Notes under the pieces: model-generated
What the model was told of the DNA's origin: nothing
What the model saw: only the letters and a program-made list of their open reading frames with translations
Database searches by the model: none
In this document: piece by piece, positions 33,699-41,461 of the stretch
Numbering within the stretch: the stretch's first letter is position 1
Layout: every line of letters begins with the position of its first letter
Translations under genes and position numbers: made by a program
Assembly: GCA_003604975.1 (NCBI GenBank)
Contig: QZIR01000053.1
Coordinates: 1 to 44,479 of the forward strand
Direction: 5' to 3'
From: Desulforudis sp.
GTDB taxonomy: Bacteria; Bacillota; Desulfotomaculia; Desulfotomaculales; Desulforudaceae
Length of the DNA stretch: 44,479 nt

Positions 33699-34283
33699 AT
33701 GTGGCAGAAAAAAAACCTAAAAAAACTTACCCCGTTGGAGGTAACTTGCTCAAGCTCAGATTGCGATAATAATTTGCACTGTTTTACTCAAAATATAAAA
33801 AAGTTAACACCTGATGATGATGGAAAATGCAAATATTGTGGAGCAGAATTAATTGATCCAAACAGGATACGTAGAAGAGATTTATCAGATATACAATATA
33901 CATTTGATTCATTGAAGCATGAGTTATGGCGTCATCATTATTGGCATATTGATATAGATATTAGAGCAGTTAATCATGCGCATCGAAAAGGAAAAAAAGG
34001 CATGAGAGAAGCTGCCGAACATCGCCTGGAAAAATATATAGGCACTGCAAATCCACTATATGATGGACGGCAAACTCCAAAAACTGGAAATATTATATAT
34101 TATGCGCAACATGCAACTGCATGTTGTTGTAGAAAATGTATTGAATTCTGGCATGGAATACCCATGGGGCAAGCCTTAACAAAAGATCAGTTAAAGTATT
34201 TTACTGACCTTGTTATGTTGTATATAGACGAAAGGATGCCAACTTTACCTGAAGATGGAGAGTATGTCCCCAATCTACAATAA
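33699..34283 (+). CDS. zinc-ribbon plus DUF4186 protein
   Basis: This encodes 194 residues from ATG 33699 with AGGAGG eight bases upstream. The N-terminal zinc ribbon CSSSDC...CKYCG (about 18-50) is followed by DUF4186: DGRQTPKTG, IYYAQHATACCCRKCIEFWHGIPMGQALT, a tight match to the family block DGKQTPxxGHPVFxAQHATATCCRxCLxxWHxIPxGxxLT. DUF4186 has no known function; its Cys/His cluster may bind metal. An N-terminal ribbon is unusual for the family, which is normally about 110 residues alone. Confidence 0.82.
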   Translation: MWQKKNLKKLTPLEVTCSSSDCDNNLHCFTQNIKKLTPDDDGKCKYCGAELIDPNRIRRRDLSDIQYTFDSLKHELWRHHYWHIDIDIRAVNHAHRKGKKGMREAAEHRLEKYIGTANPLYDGRQTPKTGNIIYYAQHATACCCRKCIEFWHGIPMGQALTKDQLKYFTDLVMLYIDERMPTLPEDGEYVPNLQ

Positions 34284-34309
34284 TTGTTGAACAAATAAAT
34301 AGGATAAAC

Positions 34310-35305
34310 ATGGATATTGAGGCGAGCTCGATAAAATTGAGAAACAAGATTATTGATCTCTCAAAGAAAAAATTACTTATATCGAATTTAAAAGGATCTG
34401 AACAAGAAAAAGATTTGTTGTTAGCACCGAATTGCAAGGGGTATGGCAGGATCAAGCATTTCAGGCGACATGTTAACGACGAATGGGTAGCAGATCCGCT
34501 GCCAATTGATCCTGTGTGTAAGGGACTTGGGCACCTCCGGACAGATATGATACGTGCCCAAGTTTTCCAGTTAGCAGGATGCAATTTTAGATGTTGGTAT
34601 TGTTTCGTTCCTTTTAGCTTAATCAGTGGAAATGAACAAAATGCAAGTTGGTTAAGCCCTGGTGAACTTATAGAATTATATCTTGATCAACCTGACCCTC
34701 CATCTATAATCGATCTTTCAGGGGGGCATCCAGAATTGGCACCAGAATGGGTCCCATGGATGATGAAAGAGCTGACTGCGCGAAAGTTAGATGATAAAGT
34801 TTATCTATGGTCTGATGATAACCTCAGCACAGATTTTTTCTGGCAATTCCTGACTGATGATGACAGGGAACTTGTAAATTCTTATAAAAATTATAGCAGA
34901 GTGTGCTGTTTCAAAGGTTTTGATCGTGATTCTTTTTCATTCAATACAAAAGCTGATTCGAAGTATTTTGATCGACAATTTGAAATTATGAGGCGTTTGC
35001 TCAAAGAAAATATTGATATTTATGCATATGCAACATTTACAACGAACTCAACAATTGGTATCAAAAAGAAAATTAGTCACTTTGTTGATCGGTTAGCAGA
35101 TCTTGATCCTAATTTGCCCTTACGTACTGTTCCTCTAGAGATAATTGCGTTTACACCGGTTGTGAATAGATTAGATCATCAAGCGACAATTGCAATAAAG
35201 AATCAGTTTGAGGCAATCGAGTTTTGGAAAAAAGAACTTGAAATTCGATTTTCATCCGAAATGATAAACAAGAGCATAGAAAGCATTCCTTTACGTGATA
35301 ATTGA
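34310..35305 (+). CDS. radical SAM enzyme
   Basis: This 331-residue protein has the CxxxCxxC [4Fe-4S] motif GCNFRCWYCF at about 90-99 (Cys91, Cys95, Cys98). The SAM-binding IIDLSGGHPELAPEW (GGE-like) follows, and then YLWSDDNLSTDFF. The N-terminal 85 residues are basic with a Cys pair (CKGYG, CKGLG). It should generate a 5'-deoxyadenosyl radical to modify an unknown substrate. Its location between a DUF4186 gene and a methyltransferase-fold gene suggests joint modification of a nucleotide, nucleic acid or peptide. It ends with TGA overlapping the next TTG start. Confidence 0.85.
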   Translation: MDIEASSIKLRNKIIDLSKKKLLISNLKGSEQEKDLLLAPNCKGYGRIKHFRRHVNDEWVADPLPIDPVCKGLGHLRTDMIRAQVFQLAGCNFRCWYCFVPFSLISGNEQNASWLSPGELIELYLDQPDPPSIIDLSGGHPELAPEWVPWMMKELTARKLDDKVYLWSDDNLSTDFFWQFLTDDDRELVNSYKNYSRVCCFKGFDRDSFSFNTKADSKYFDRQFEIMRRLLKENIDIYAYATFTTNSTIGIKKKISHFVDRLADLDPNLPLRTVPLEIIAFTPVVNRLDHQATIAIKNQFEAIEFWKKELEIRFSSEMINKSIESIPLRDN

Positions 35306-36597
35306 TAGCGGATCCAGCCTTGCATGCCCAAAATTCATTCCAGGAATTAGTTGATACGCAAGTTATTTCAGCCATTTATAATGGCAAAACAACTTTTAAC
35401 GGTATTTTGCTATCTCTCCCTGGTATCTATCCCTCCGAAGTTTTCAAGGCACTTCATCGCCTTAAGGAAACTGGAAAAATATCATCAAATATTCTAGAAA
35501 ATGCTATTCAATGTACTTCATGCAACAATCAAGATGCAATTAAAACGGATCAGGGAAACTCTGTAATAGACGACTTTGACTTGCCAGTACCACACCCATT
35601 GGATTACGAGTGGAGATTTACACCTGAAACAATGGATTATTTGCTTGGGAAATGTCTTGGCCTGACGTCGTCGAAGGATTTAATAGGATTAATGGGTGTT
35701 CCAAGTGTACTTGTCAGGGCAGTTAAAGAAAGCTATTCAAGAAAGATGTTATTATTTGAAAATAACCAAGCTGTTATAGATCATCTTGATGGGATAGTCT
35801 CAAAAGATTCGTATGTTAAGTGTGATTTAACAAGAGACATTCTTCCTTTGATCAGGCCGTCGATAATTATTTGTGATCCACCATGGTATAATGATTACAC
35901 GCTTTCCTTTCTTTGGTCTGCATGTCAGCTTCTAGTTCCAAATGGGTTCTTGCTATTAAGCATTCCTCCATTAGGTACGCGGCCCAGCATAGTCAAGGAT
36001 TGGGAGCTAGTTCAAAATTGGGCTGATCAATTAGGGTTAAGCCTTATGAATGTTGAAATGGGTATTCTGTCATATGTCTCACCACCCTTCGAACGAAACG
36101 CTTTAAAAGCAGAGAAACTCTATAATGTTGATCGTTGTTGGAGAAGGAGCAATTTAGCCATGTATGTATATGACAATGAAACTAAAATTCCGCGCCCTCT
36201 TCCGCCCAATAATGATATTTGTTGGGATGACTATTCTCATAAAAAGGTAAGGATTAGGGTGAAAAGGAATGAAAAAAATATTTTTATAAGCCCAAAACTT
36301 ATACCAGTTGTCCCCGGAGATATATTGCCATCTGTGAGCAATAAAGATGAAAGAAGAAAATATGCTGATGTCTGGACTTCTGGCAATCGCATATTTTCAT
36401 GTAAGGGGACAAATATTTTGAAACATATAATTGATAATATTTGTAATATTGATAAAAGTATTATATGTGTTGAAGATTTTATTGGAAAAAAGCTGTCGAG
36501 AGAAGAAATGCAGCAGATAATAGAAGTTTCATGTCATGTTCAGTCAATCATAGACTGTGAGTATAGTGAATATGTATCAAACGTGTTTTCTGGTTAA
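35302..36597 (+). CDS. DPPW methyltransferase-fold protein with winged-helix N-terminus
   Basis: This encodes 431 residues from TTG 35302, four-base overlap with the radical SAM gene. The N-terminal 65 residues look like a winged helix, and CTSC at 71-74 may bind metal. The class-I SAM-type domain has GVPSVLV, LLFENN, a CD(L/V) strand and DPPWY at about 192-196, with FLWSACQLLVPNGFLLLSIP after it. DPPW motifs occur in N6-adenine and N4-cytosine methyltransferases and in polyamine synthases of the BpsA type. The lack of a clear motif I GxG makes the exact activity open. Confidence 0.75.
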   Translation: MIADPALHAQNSFQELVDTQVISAIYNGKTTFNGILLSLPGIYPSEVFKALHRLKETGKISSNILENAIQCTSCNNQDAIKTDQGNSVIDDFDLPVPHPLDYEWRFTPETMDYLLGKCLGLTSSKDLIGLMGVPSVLVRAVKESYSRKMLLFENNQAVIDHLDGIVSKDSYVKCDLTRDILPLIRPSIIICDPPWYNDYTLSFLWSACQLLVPNGFLLLSIPPLGTRPSIVKDWELVQNWADQLGLSLMNVEMGILSYVSPPFERNALKAEKLYNVDRCWRRSNLAMYVYDNETKIPRPLPPNNDICWDDYSHKKVRIRVKRNEKNIFISPKLIPVVPGDILPSVSNKDERRKYADVWTSGNRIFSCKGTNILKHIIDNICNIDKSIICVEDFIGKKLSREEMQQIIEVSCHVQSIIDCEYSEYVSNVFSG

Positions 36598-36673
36598 CTA
36601 ATAACGACTATCATTTAAATATTATTATTTTCAAATATACAGTTTTATACTGTTTATTACATGCTAAATTCAT

Positions 36674-37762
36674 ATGGTAATTACTAGAAATACTAAATAT
36701 TGGCATAATTTTATCAAGACTGAACTTTGTTTAGCACTAGAGCCAAATCAATATTGGTTTAAATATATTAAACATATTATCAACGATAATGTTCCTTATG
36801 CAATACACTTAGCAATTTTTGTTGAACCATATTTGCAATATATACTTGAAGATAAGAAAACTGTGGAATCAAGATTTTCACGAAATAGAATAGCTCCATA
36901 TAATAGGATATTCACTAATGATGTTATTCTTCTCAAGAGGTCATCTGGTCCAATAGTAGGAATTTGTCAGGCTGATAATGTTTGGAGTTACAAGCTCGAC
37001 CCGAAATCTTGGTCAGAAATTAGGGGAGAGTTTGCCCAAATGCTTTGCGCTCAGGATCCTTCATTCTGGGATCAAAGAAAAAATGCTGAATATGCGACAT
37101 TAATTCGTTTGAAACATGTTTGCCCAATCCCAGCTCTGAATTTTATTAAAACTGATCGACGGGGGTGGGTGATAATGAAAGAGCGAAATAACCAGCTGAA
37201 GTTAAAATCAAATACAGGAAAAAAGAATATCATTCTTTGTTTTGCTGGTGGAATAGCGAGTGGGAAGTCAACTTTATCATCCGCTGTTTCAGATATCTTG
37301 AAATGGCCTCGTGTGAGTTTTGGAGATTATGTGCGAGAAGTAGCAAAGAAAAGGGGAGTCCCTGGGGCAAGGGAAGTTTTGCAAGATATTGGTTTAGAAT
37401 TATTAAAAGACACTGATCAATTCTGTCTAGATGTATTGCGACAGGCTCATTGGAAGCCAGGTGGAAATATAATAATTGATGGGGTCAGGCACCTAAGCGT
37501 ATTAAGATCGTTAGATAAACTTGATAAGAACGCTAAAGTAATATTGATATTCGCCGATACGGCTAAAGAAGTTCGTGAAAAAAGATTTAACAAAAGGAAT
37601 GAAGTTAATAATAGTAAGTTGTCATTGGTCGAAAAACATCCCACAGAAAAAGATGTTAATTCAGAATTGATAAAATCTGCCGATTTTGTTGTTAATGGTT
37701 CAGCTCCACTAAATGATCTTTCTAAAACAATTATCGGCTGGATTAAAGAGAATGTAGTATGA
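36674..37762 (+). CDS. ASCH domain fused to a P-loop nucleotide kinase
   Basis: This 362-residue protein has an ASCH (PUA-like) domain at about 43-168: HLAIFVEPYLQYILEDKKTVESRFSRNR, NDVILLKRSSGPIVGIC, and closing WVIM. A P-loop kinase domain follows: CFAGGIASGKSTLSSAVSDIL (Walker A about 192-200), SFGDYVREVAKKRG and IIIDGVRHL, resembling dephospho-CoA/deoxynucleotide kinases. ASCH domains are thought to read modified bases or nucleotides, and the kinase could phosphorylate a modified monomer. It is the last gene of the DUF6932 operon, 76 bases after the DPPW gene. Confidence 0.8.
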   Translation: MVITRNTKYWHNFIKTELCLALEPNQYWFKYIKHIINDNVPYAIHLAIFVEPYLQYILEDKKTVESRFSRNRIAPYNRIFTNDVILLKRSSGPIVGICQADNVWSYKLDPKSWSEIRGEFAQMLCAQDPSFWDQRKNAEYATLIRLKHVCPIPALNFIKTDRRGWVIMKERNNQLKLKSNTGKKNIILCFAGGIASGKSTLSSAVSDILKWPRVSFGDYVREVAKKRGVPGAREVLQDIGLELLKDTDQFCLDVLRQAHWKPGGNIIIDGVRHLSVLRSLDKLDKNAKVILIFADTAKEVREKRFNKRNEVNNSKLSLVEKHPTEKDVNSELIKSADFVVNGSAPLNDLSKTIIGWIKENVV

Positions 37763-38018
37763 TATGTTATTTGCGATATATAAAACTGAGGATTGTGGTG
37801 GATACAAGGTGAATTTCTGATGGATTGGCATGCTGCGATATGGTCAGTGGTTGAATTTTCCTGATTATCCTGACTATTTATGCTGTCAGATAACTGCCGG
37901 GTTTATTGTTGAGAATAAACTGTATCGTATTTGCGCCAGTGAAGTTGACTGGTCCTTTAAGATGATGGACGGACAATCCTGTTTAAAACTTGCACAGTAG
38001 GGGTGCTTTGTATCGAAC
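37763..38018 (+). other. possible 56-codon frame in an otherwise gene-free stretch
   Basis: ATG 37830 opens a frame to TAG 37998-38000 encoding MLRYGQWLNFPDYPDYLCCQ and a tail ending MMDGQSCLKLAQ. No ribosome-binding site is seen, and I do not recognise the product. It may be a small gene or the remnant of a larger one. Nothing else is apparent between the kinase gene and the right-end terminator. Confidence 0.3.
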
Positions 38019-38053
38019 AAAAAAGCCCGATCGTCAAATATTTACAATCGGGC
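38019..38053 (-). terminator. intrinsic terminator after the right-end HTH frame
   Basis: On the minus strand, GCCCGAT (38053-38047) and ATCGGGC (38031-38025) form a seven-bp stem, followed by a run of six T. It lies 31 bases past the stop at 38084 and would end the recombinase-HTH transcript in the excised circle. Confidence 0.8.
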
Positions 38054-38083
38054 GTGTAGAAAATTTTGCTTTAGTTAATAATA

Positions 38084-38506
38084 TCAATCTTTCGTTTGCC
38101 ACAATTTTTCCATCTTCCCCATGGCTTTTCTCGAAGGAACTCTTTTGCCCGCTTCCCAGGCTTGAATGGAAGTCGGATTAACCCCAAGCATTGCAGCCAA
38201 TTCCTTGATTGTAAGTCCTCTACGTGTCCGGAAAAGCCGCAGGCGCTCGCCCTCCGTTTTTGGATGCTGGACGATGCAATATCTCAGGAAATCGAATATC
38301 CTTGGATAGTGCTGCATTCCAGGCTGGCATCGGTTCATCTCCCAATTAAGGATGGTGCAGGGATCAACTTCGATTATCTGAGCAACATCCTTCTGTTCAA
38401 GACCCATATCCAGTCGCTTTGTCCGGATATGATCACCTATACTTACTAACTCCTTTGGATACTTGAGATTTTTGGGGCGGTTGGAAGTTTTCCGTATGGG
38501 CAACAA
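38084..38506 (-). CDS. double-HTH (XRE) domain, the stranded C-terminal part of the boundary recombinase
   Basis: The frame encodes two consecutive XRE-like HTH units: SIGDHIRTKRLDMGLEQKDV, then AQIIEVDPCTILNWEMNRCQPG, and GERLRLFRTRRGLTIKELAA, then MLGVNPTSIQAWEAGKRVPS. In the integrated state the frame is open only from attR, with a TAG three codons beyond the core on the comM side. The earliest possible start is TTG 38506, without a ribosome-binding site, so independent translation is doubtful. Across a rebuilt attP it is exactly in frame with the recombinase gene at 1399-2880, which would supply start and promoter. This explains an apparently start-less but undamaged frame. A free-standing regulator is the alternative. 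Confidence 0.82.
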   Translation of the reverse strand: MLPIRKTSNRPKNLKYPKELVSIGDHIRTKRLDMGLEQKDVAQIIEVDPCTILNWEMNRCQPGMQHYPRIFDFLRYCIVQHPKTEGERLRLFRTRRGLTIKELAAMLGVNPTSIQAWEAGKRVPSRKAMGKMEKLWQTKD

Positions 38507-38512
38507 CTTGGC

Positions 38513-38535
38513 AATGAAACTATGTCCGTGCGGCT
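38513..38535 (+). other. attR: element/comM junction
   Basis: Element sequence AATGAAACTA is followed by the TG core (38523-38524) and comM TCCGTGCGG. The left arm of attP (GGCAATGAA, 38510-38518) is inverted relative to TTCGTTGCC at the left end. The comM reading frame resumes exactly at the core. Confidence 0.88.
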
Positions 38536-39005
38536 ACTTCGGTGATCGGAGCCGGGAATGCACCTGCGCCCCGGTCCAGGTGCAGCGCTACCAGTCCCGC
38601 CTTTCCGGGCCGCTGCTGGACCGGATCGACATGCACGTGGAGGTACCGCCGGTCAAGGTCAGCGAACTGGGAAACCTTGCGCCGGGCAGTACGTCGGCGG
38701 CTATGCGGGAGCGGGTGTTCGCGGCCCGGGCGGTTCAGGAGAGCCGGTTCGGCAATCACCAGGGCGTTTACTGCAACGCGCAGATGTCCTCGCGTCTGCT
38801 CAAGGAATATTGCGCGCTTGATCCGGCGGCCACGGCCATCCTGCACCGGAGCATCGAGCGGCTGGGTCTTTCCGCCCGTGCCTACAACCGGATTCTCAAG
38901 ATCGCCCGCACCATCGCCGACCTGGACCGGGCCGAACGCATTGATTCCCGGCATCTGAGCGAGGCCGTCCAGTACCGCAGGGCCGCCGCCGCCAACCTCG
39001 ACTGA
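38523..39005 (+). pseudogene. comM: comM, 3' part, interrupted by the element
   Basis: This encodes CPCGYFGDRSRECTCAPVQV, then YQSRLSGPLLDRIDMHVEV and the C-terminal Mg-chelatase domain, with SARAYNRILKIARTIADLD near the end. It is the direct continuation of the 5' part at 344-1396. In the integrated state it has only element-derived codons upstream (GRLEVFRMGNNLAMKL) and no good start, so it is probably not translated. A GC-rich hairpin follows the stop. Confidence 0.95.
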
Positions 39006-39007
39006 CC

Positions 39008-39030
39008 GCAAGCCGGGAGCGCCGGCTTGC
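39008..39030 (+). terminator. hairpin after comM
   Basis: GCAAGCCGG (39008-39016) and CCGGCTTGC (39022-39030) form a perfect nine-bp stem just after the comM stop. There is no long T-run, so termination strength is uncertain. Confidence 0.55.
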
Positions 39031-39193
39031 CTGCAATTCGTTCCGGAACAGATGTCGCTCTTCCGGTTGTTCTGATTCCGGATTCCCAGCCCCCTCGTCA
39101 CAGTAAAAATACATCTGACTCTTTCCTTCCTGGTATAAATTTGCTATAAAATAAGAATGAGATTTTTCCTCAAAATCATGCGACAGGTAAAGT

Positions 39194-39859
39194 ATGACCA
39201 GTGCTGACACACTACTCTCCCCGGTGGCCCCTCCACAGGTGGCGCCCCCCAAGGTATTGGTGGTGGACGACGAGCCCGCCTTGCAGCAGGCCATCAAGCT
39301 GGCCCTGAAAAACGAAGGGTATGAACTCTATTTTGCCGGCAACGGACGCGACGGCATGGAGCTTTTCCGGACGTACAACCCGGATCTGATTTTTCTGGAC
39401 CTGCGTATGCCGATCATGGACGGCTACCAGTTCCTGGAGGCGATCACCGTCACGCCGGACGCCCTGTTCACCGTGATCGCCATCACCGGTCACGGGGTGG
39501 ACCGCGAGATTGAGCGCTGCTATCGCCTGGGAGTGGATTTTTTCCTGAAGAAACCGGTTTCCATGGTGGAAATCTGCTGCATCGCCCGCCGCTGTATTGA
39601 GGAGAAGCGACTGAAGGCGGAGCGGGAACGGCTGATCGCCAGCCTGCAACATGCCCAGGAAACCATCAAGCACCTCAAGTCCTTTCTGGTGATCTGCTCC
39701 AGCTGCCGGCGGGTGCGGGACAGCGAAGAACAGTGGCAGGAACTGGACGCCTACATCCGGACCCACACCTCCACCAGGTTTTCCCACGGCCTGTGCCCGG
39801 ACTGCATCCACGACCTGTACCCGGACATCAGCGACAAGGTTTTGAAGAGGATGAAGTAG
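39194..39859 (+). CDS. response regulator with C-terminal Cys-rich region
   Basis: This 221-residue protein has a receiver domain, PKVLVVDDEPALQQAI to LKKPVSMVEI, with Asp-Asp near the start, phospho-acceptor in LIFLDLRMPIMDGYQF (about Asp72), Thr in AITGHG and Lys in FLKKP. After a coiled coil the C-terminus LVICSSCRRVRDSEEQW...FSHGLCPDCIHDLYP is a small Cys-rich unit often linked to receiver or PAS domains in Desulfobacterota-type genomes, perhaps metal binding. There is no DNA-binding or enzymatic output domain, so it likely signals by protein contact. No kinase is adjacent. A long hairpin overlaps its stop. Confidence 0.9.
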   Translation: MTSADTLLSPVAPPQVAPPKVLVVDDEPALQQAIKLALKNEGYELYFAGNGRDGMELFRTYNPDLIFLDLRMPIMDGYQFLEAITVTPDALFTVIAITGHGVDREIERCYRLGVDFFLKKPVSMVEICCIARRCIEEKRLKAERERLIASLQHAQETIKHLKSFLVICSSCRRVRDSEEQWQELDAYIRTHTSTRFSHGLCPDCIHDLYPDISDKVLKRMK

Positions 39860-39890
39860 CTTTTCCGGCCGCTGCCGGAAAAGCTACTTC
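39853..39890. terminator. 16-bp perfect hairpin at the end of the response-regulator gene
   Basis: GAAGTAGCTTTTCCGG (39853-39868) and CCGGAAAAGCTACTTC (39875-39890) enclose a six-base loop. It covers the TAG stop and lies 17 bases beyond the end of the converging maturase gene, so it is probably a shared bidirectional terminator. Confidence 0.7.
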
Positions 39891-39906
39891 AAGTTCATCA
39901 AGTTTT

Positions 39907-41277
39907 TCAAGAGTGCAAGGTGGATAAAGGCAGCGCATCTACCAAATCGATCCGCACGCTGTCCTCTGGCCTCTGTCCTCTGGCTTCTGACATGGCGTCC
40001 TGCCGCACTGTGCCCTCCAGGGTCCGGTCGTAGAACTCCCGCCGGCAGTCCAACCCGATTTCGTCTGTGCGCTGCATGGCCATGTAGCGGCAGCCGCCGA
40101 AGCAGAGCGGCAGATACGCGCACGCCCGGCATTCCTCGTTCTCCCGCCAAAGGTCTCGGCGGCAAATCCTGGCCGCGTCCGCGAGCCCCTGCCAGAGATC
40201 CCCCACCGCGTATTCGGGATGGCCGATCATGGCCACGCACTTGAAGAGGGTGCCGTCGTGGTTGACGACCATGGCCTCATCCAGGTCCACCATGCAGGGG
40301 GAGGGAATCAGCCGCGGCACCGGGAAGCCGCGGCGTATCGCCTCCTCACGCACCGAAAGCGCCGCATCGGCCAGCCACGGCTCGTCCGTCCTCCGGCAGC
40401 CGCCGCTGAACTCGGGATTGGCGAAGGAGTCAGCGGTCTGCATGACCGGGTGGAACTGGACCTGGCCCAGCGTATCCGGCCCCAGGCCGTCGGCCAGGGC
40501 GAGATCCAGCAGTTCGCCCACCCTTGCAAAGTTCTCCCGGGTGTAGTTGCCGCCGAAGCCGATCCTGACCAGATCATGGCAGGCGCGGACATTGGCCATG
40601 ATCGCCGCGAAGCTTTCGCCGCCGTTCCTGAAGGGCCGCAGCCGATTGTGTTCGTCCGGCGGGCCGTCCACGGTCACCTTGGCCGCGTGCAGGCCGAAAG
40701 GCAGCAGCTCCCTCACCACCGCCCTGGTCAGGAGCGAGCCGTTGGTCACCAGGGAGAAGCTGAAATTGCCGCCGCGCTCCTCGACAAAGTTTTGCAGCGG
40801 CCCGGCAATGGCCTTGATCCTGTCCATATAGAGCAGCGGCTCGCCACCGTAGAAATCCAGGCGCAGCCGGGTCCGGCCCCGCGCCAGATAGCGCTCCGCA
40901 AGAAAGGTGACCAGGCGGCCGCAGGTCTCCTCGGTCATGGCCTGGCCCTGTTTGAGGGTGCCCTCGTAGCAGTAGACGCAGGAAAAGTTGCAGGCCAGGC
41001 CCAGGATCACCGAGACGTTCAGCCCCTCGTCCTGCCGGTTGATCTCGGTGAGCAGGTCGAAGACCTCGGCCCGCTCCGCCTCCGGGTCGGCCACCGCCAT
41101 GCCCAGCCCGGCCAGCTCCTCGGCATGGTCTGCCGGCACTTCTCCGGCGCGCAGCTTCAGTCCATCCTCGGTCGGGAGCAGGGCCCGGGCCGCGTTCTTC
41201 GTGGAGTAGAGAAGCAGATACCCGGGGTCGCCTGGCCAGGGGAAGATTTTCAGGTAGCGGGAAGGAACAAGGGTCAT
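39907..41277 (-). CDS. geopeptide-type radical SAM/SPASM peptide maturase
   Basis: This encodes 456 residues from ATG 41277 (GTG 41280 possible). The radical SAM motif LACNFSCVYCYEG (about Cys96, Cys100, Cys103) and FYGGEPLLY follow an N-terminal YLLLYSTKNAARALL segment that recalls geopeptide maturases. A SPASM region with CVAMIGHPEYAVGDL, CRACAYLPLCFGGCRYMAM and a last Cys binds auxiliary clusters. It should install thioether or related links in the peptide encoded 59 bases upstream at 41339-41461. Both are on the same strand and probably co-transcribed. Confidence 0.88.
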   Translation of the reverse strand: MTLVPSRYLKIFPWPGDPGYLLLYSTKNAARALLPTEDGLKLRAGEVPADHAEELAGLGMAVADPEAERAEVFDLLTEINRQDEGLNVSVILGLACNFSCVYCYEGTLKQGQAMTEETCGRLVTFLAERYLARGRTRLRLDFYGGEPLLYMDRIKAIAGPLQNFVEERGGNFSFSLVTNGSLLTRAVVRELLPFGLHAAKVTVDGPPDEHNRLRPFRNGGESFAAIMANVRACHDLVRIGFGGNYTRENFARVGELLDLALADGLGPDTLGQVQFHPVMQTADSFANPEFSGGCRRTDEPWLADAALSVREEAIRRGFPVPRLIPSPCMVDLDEAMVVNHDGTLFKCVAMIGHPEYAVGDLWQGLADAARICRRDLWRENEECRACAYLPLCFGGCRYMAMQRTDEIGLDCRREFYDRTLEGTVRQDAMSEARGQRPEDSVRIDLVDALPLSTLHS

Positions 41278-41338
41278 CACGTTCGCCGGCCACGGGGGCT
41301 TCAGAGCCGGGGATGGGGCTCCCCGGCTAATCGTGCGA

Positions 41339-41461
41339 TCATTTACCGTCGGTGGTTGTCATGCGGGCTGGGCCGGTCTTGCAGCAAGCGGCAGCGGCGG
41401 CGATCTTTTTCAGAGTGACGGGTTTGGCCAGGACGATGATCTTTTTGGTGGGTTTCTTCAC
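41339..41461 (-). CDS. geopeptide-like RiPP precursor
   Basis: This is a 40-codon gene missed by length filters: GTG 41461 with AGAGGTG upstream, TGA at 41339-41341. The product has a basic leader (MKKPTKKIIVLAKPVTLKKI, counting GTG as Met) and a core AAAAACCKTGPARMTTTDGK. The paired Cys in CCKTGPA is the signature I associate with geopeptide precursors. The pairing with a radical SAM/SPASM maturase gene directly downstream is the main support. The mature product and its role are unknown. Confidence 0.78.
   Translation of the reverse strand: MKKPTKKIIVLAKPVTLKKIAAAAACCKTGPARMTTTDGK

Larger units (their letters stand above)
1397..38524. mobile_element. about 37.1-kb large-serine-recombinase integrative element in comM
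   Basis: The boundaries come from comM itself: the left half matches through TG at 1397-1398 and the right half resumes at TG 38523-38524. DNA inside is visibly more AT-rich than the GC-rich flanks. The content is typical of an integrative island: a boundary recombinase, VirD4-type ATPases, XRE regulators, RadC, a RuvC-like protein, restriction-modification and many defence-type genes. No long direct repeat flanks it, as expected for serine recombinases, which share only a dinucleotide core. I see no phage structural genes, relaxase or VirB4-like protein, so autonomous conjugation is not supported. It could be mobilisable or transmitted by another element. Confidence 0.93.

Noticed and set aside
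40219-41418. Long rightward frame opposite the radical SAM maturase
   Set aside because: GC-rich antisense shadow; no motifs, and the opposite strand encodes a complete SPASM protein.
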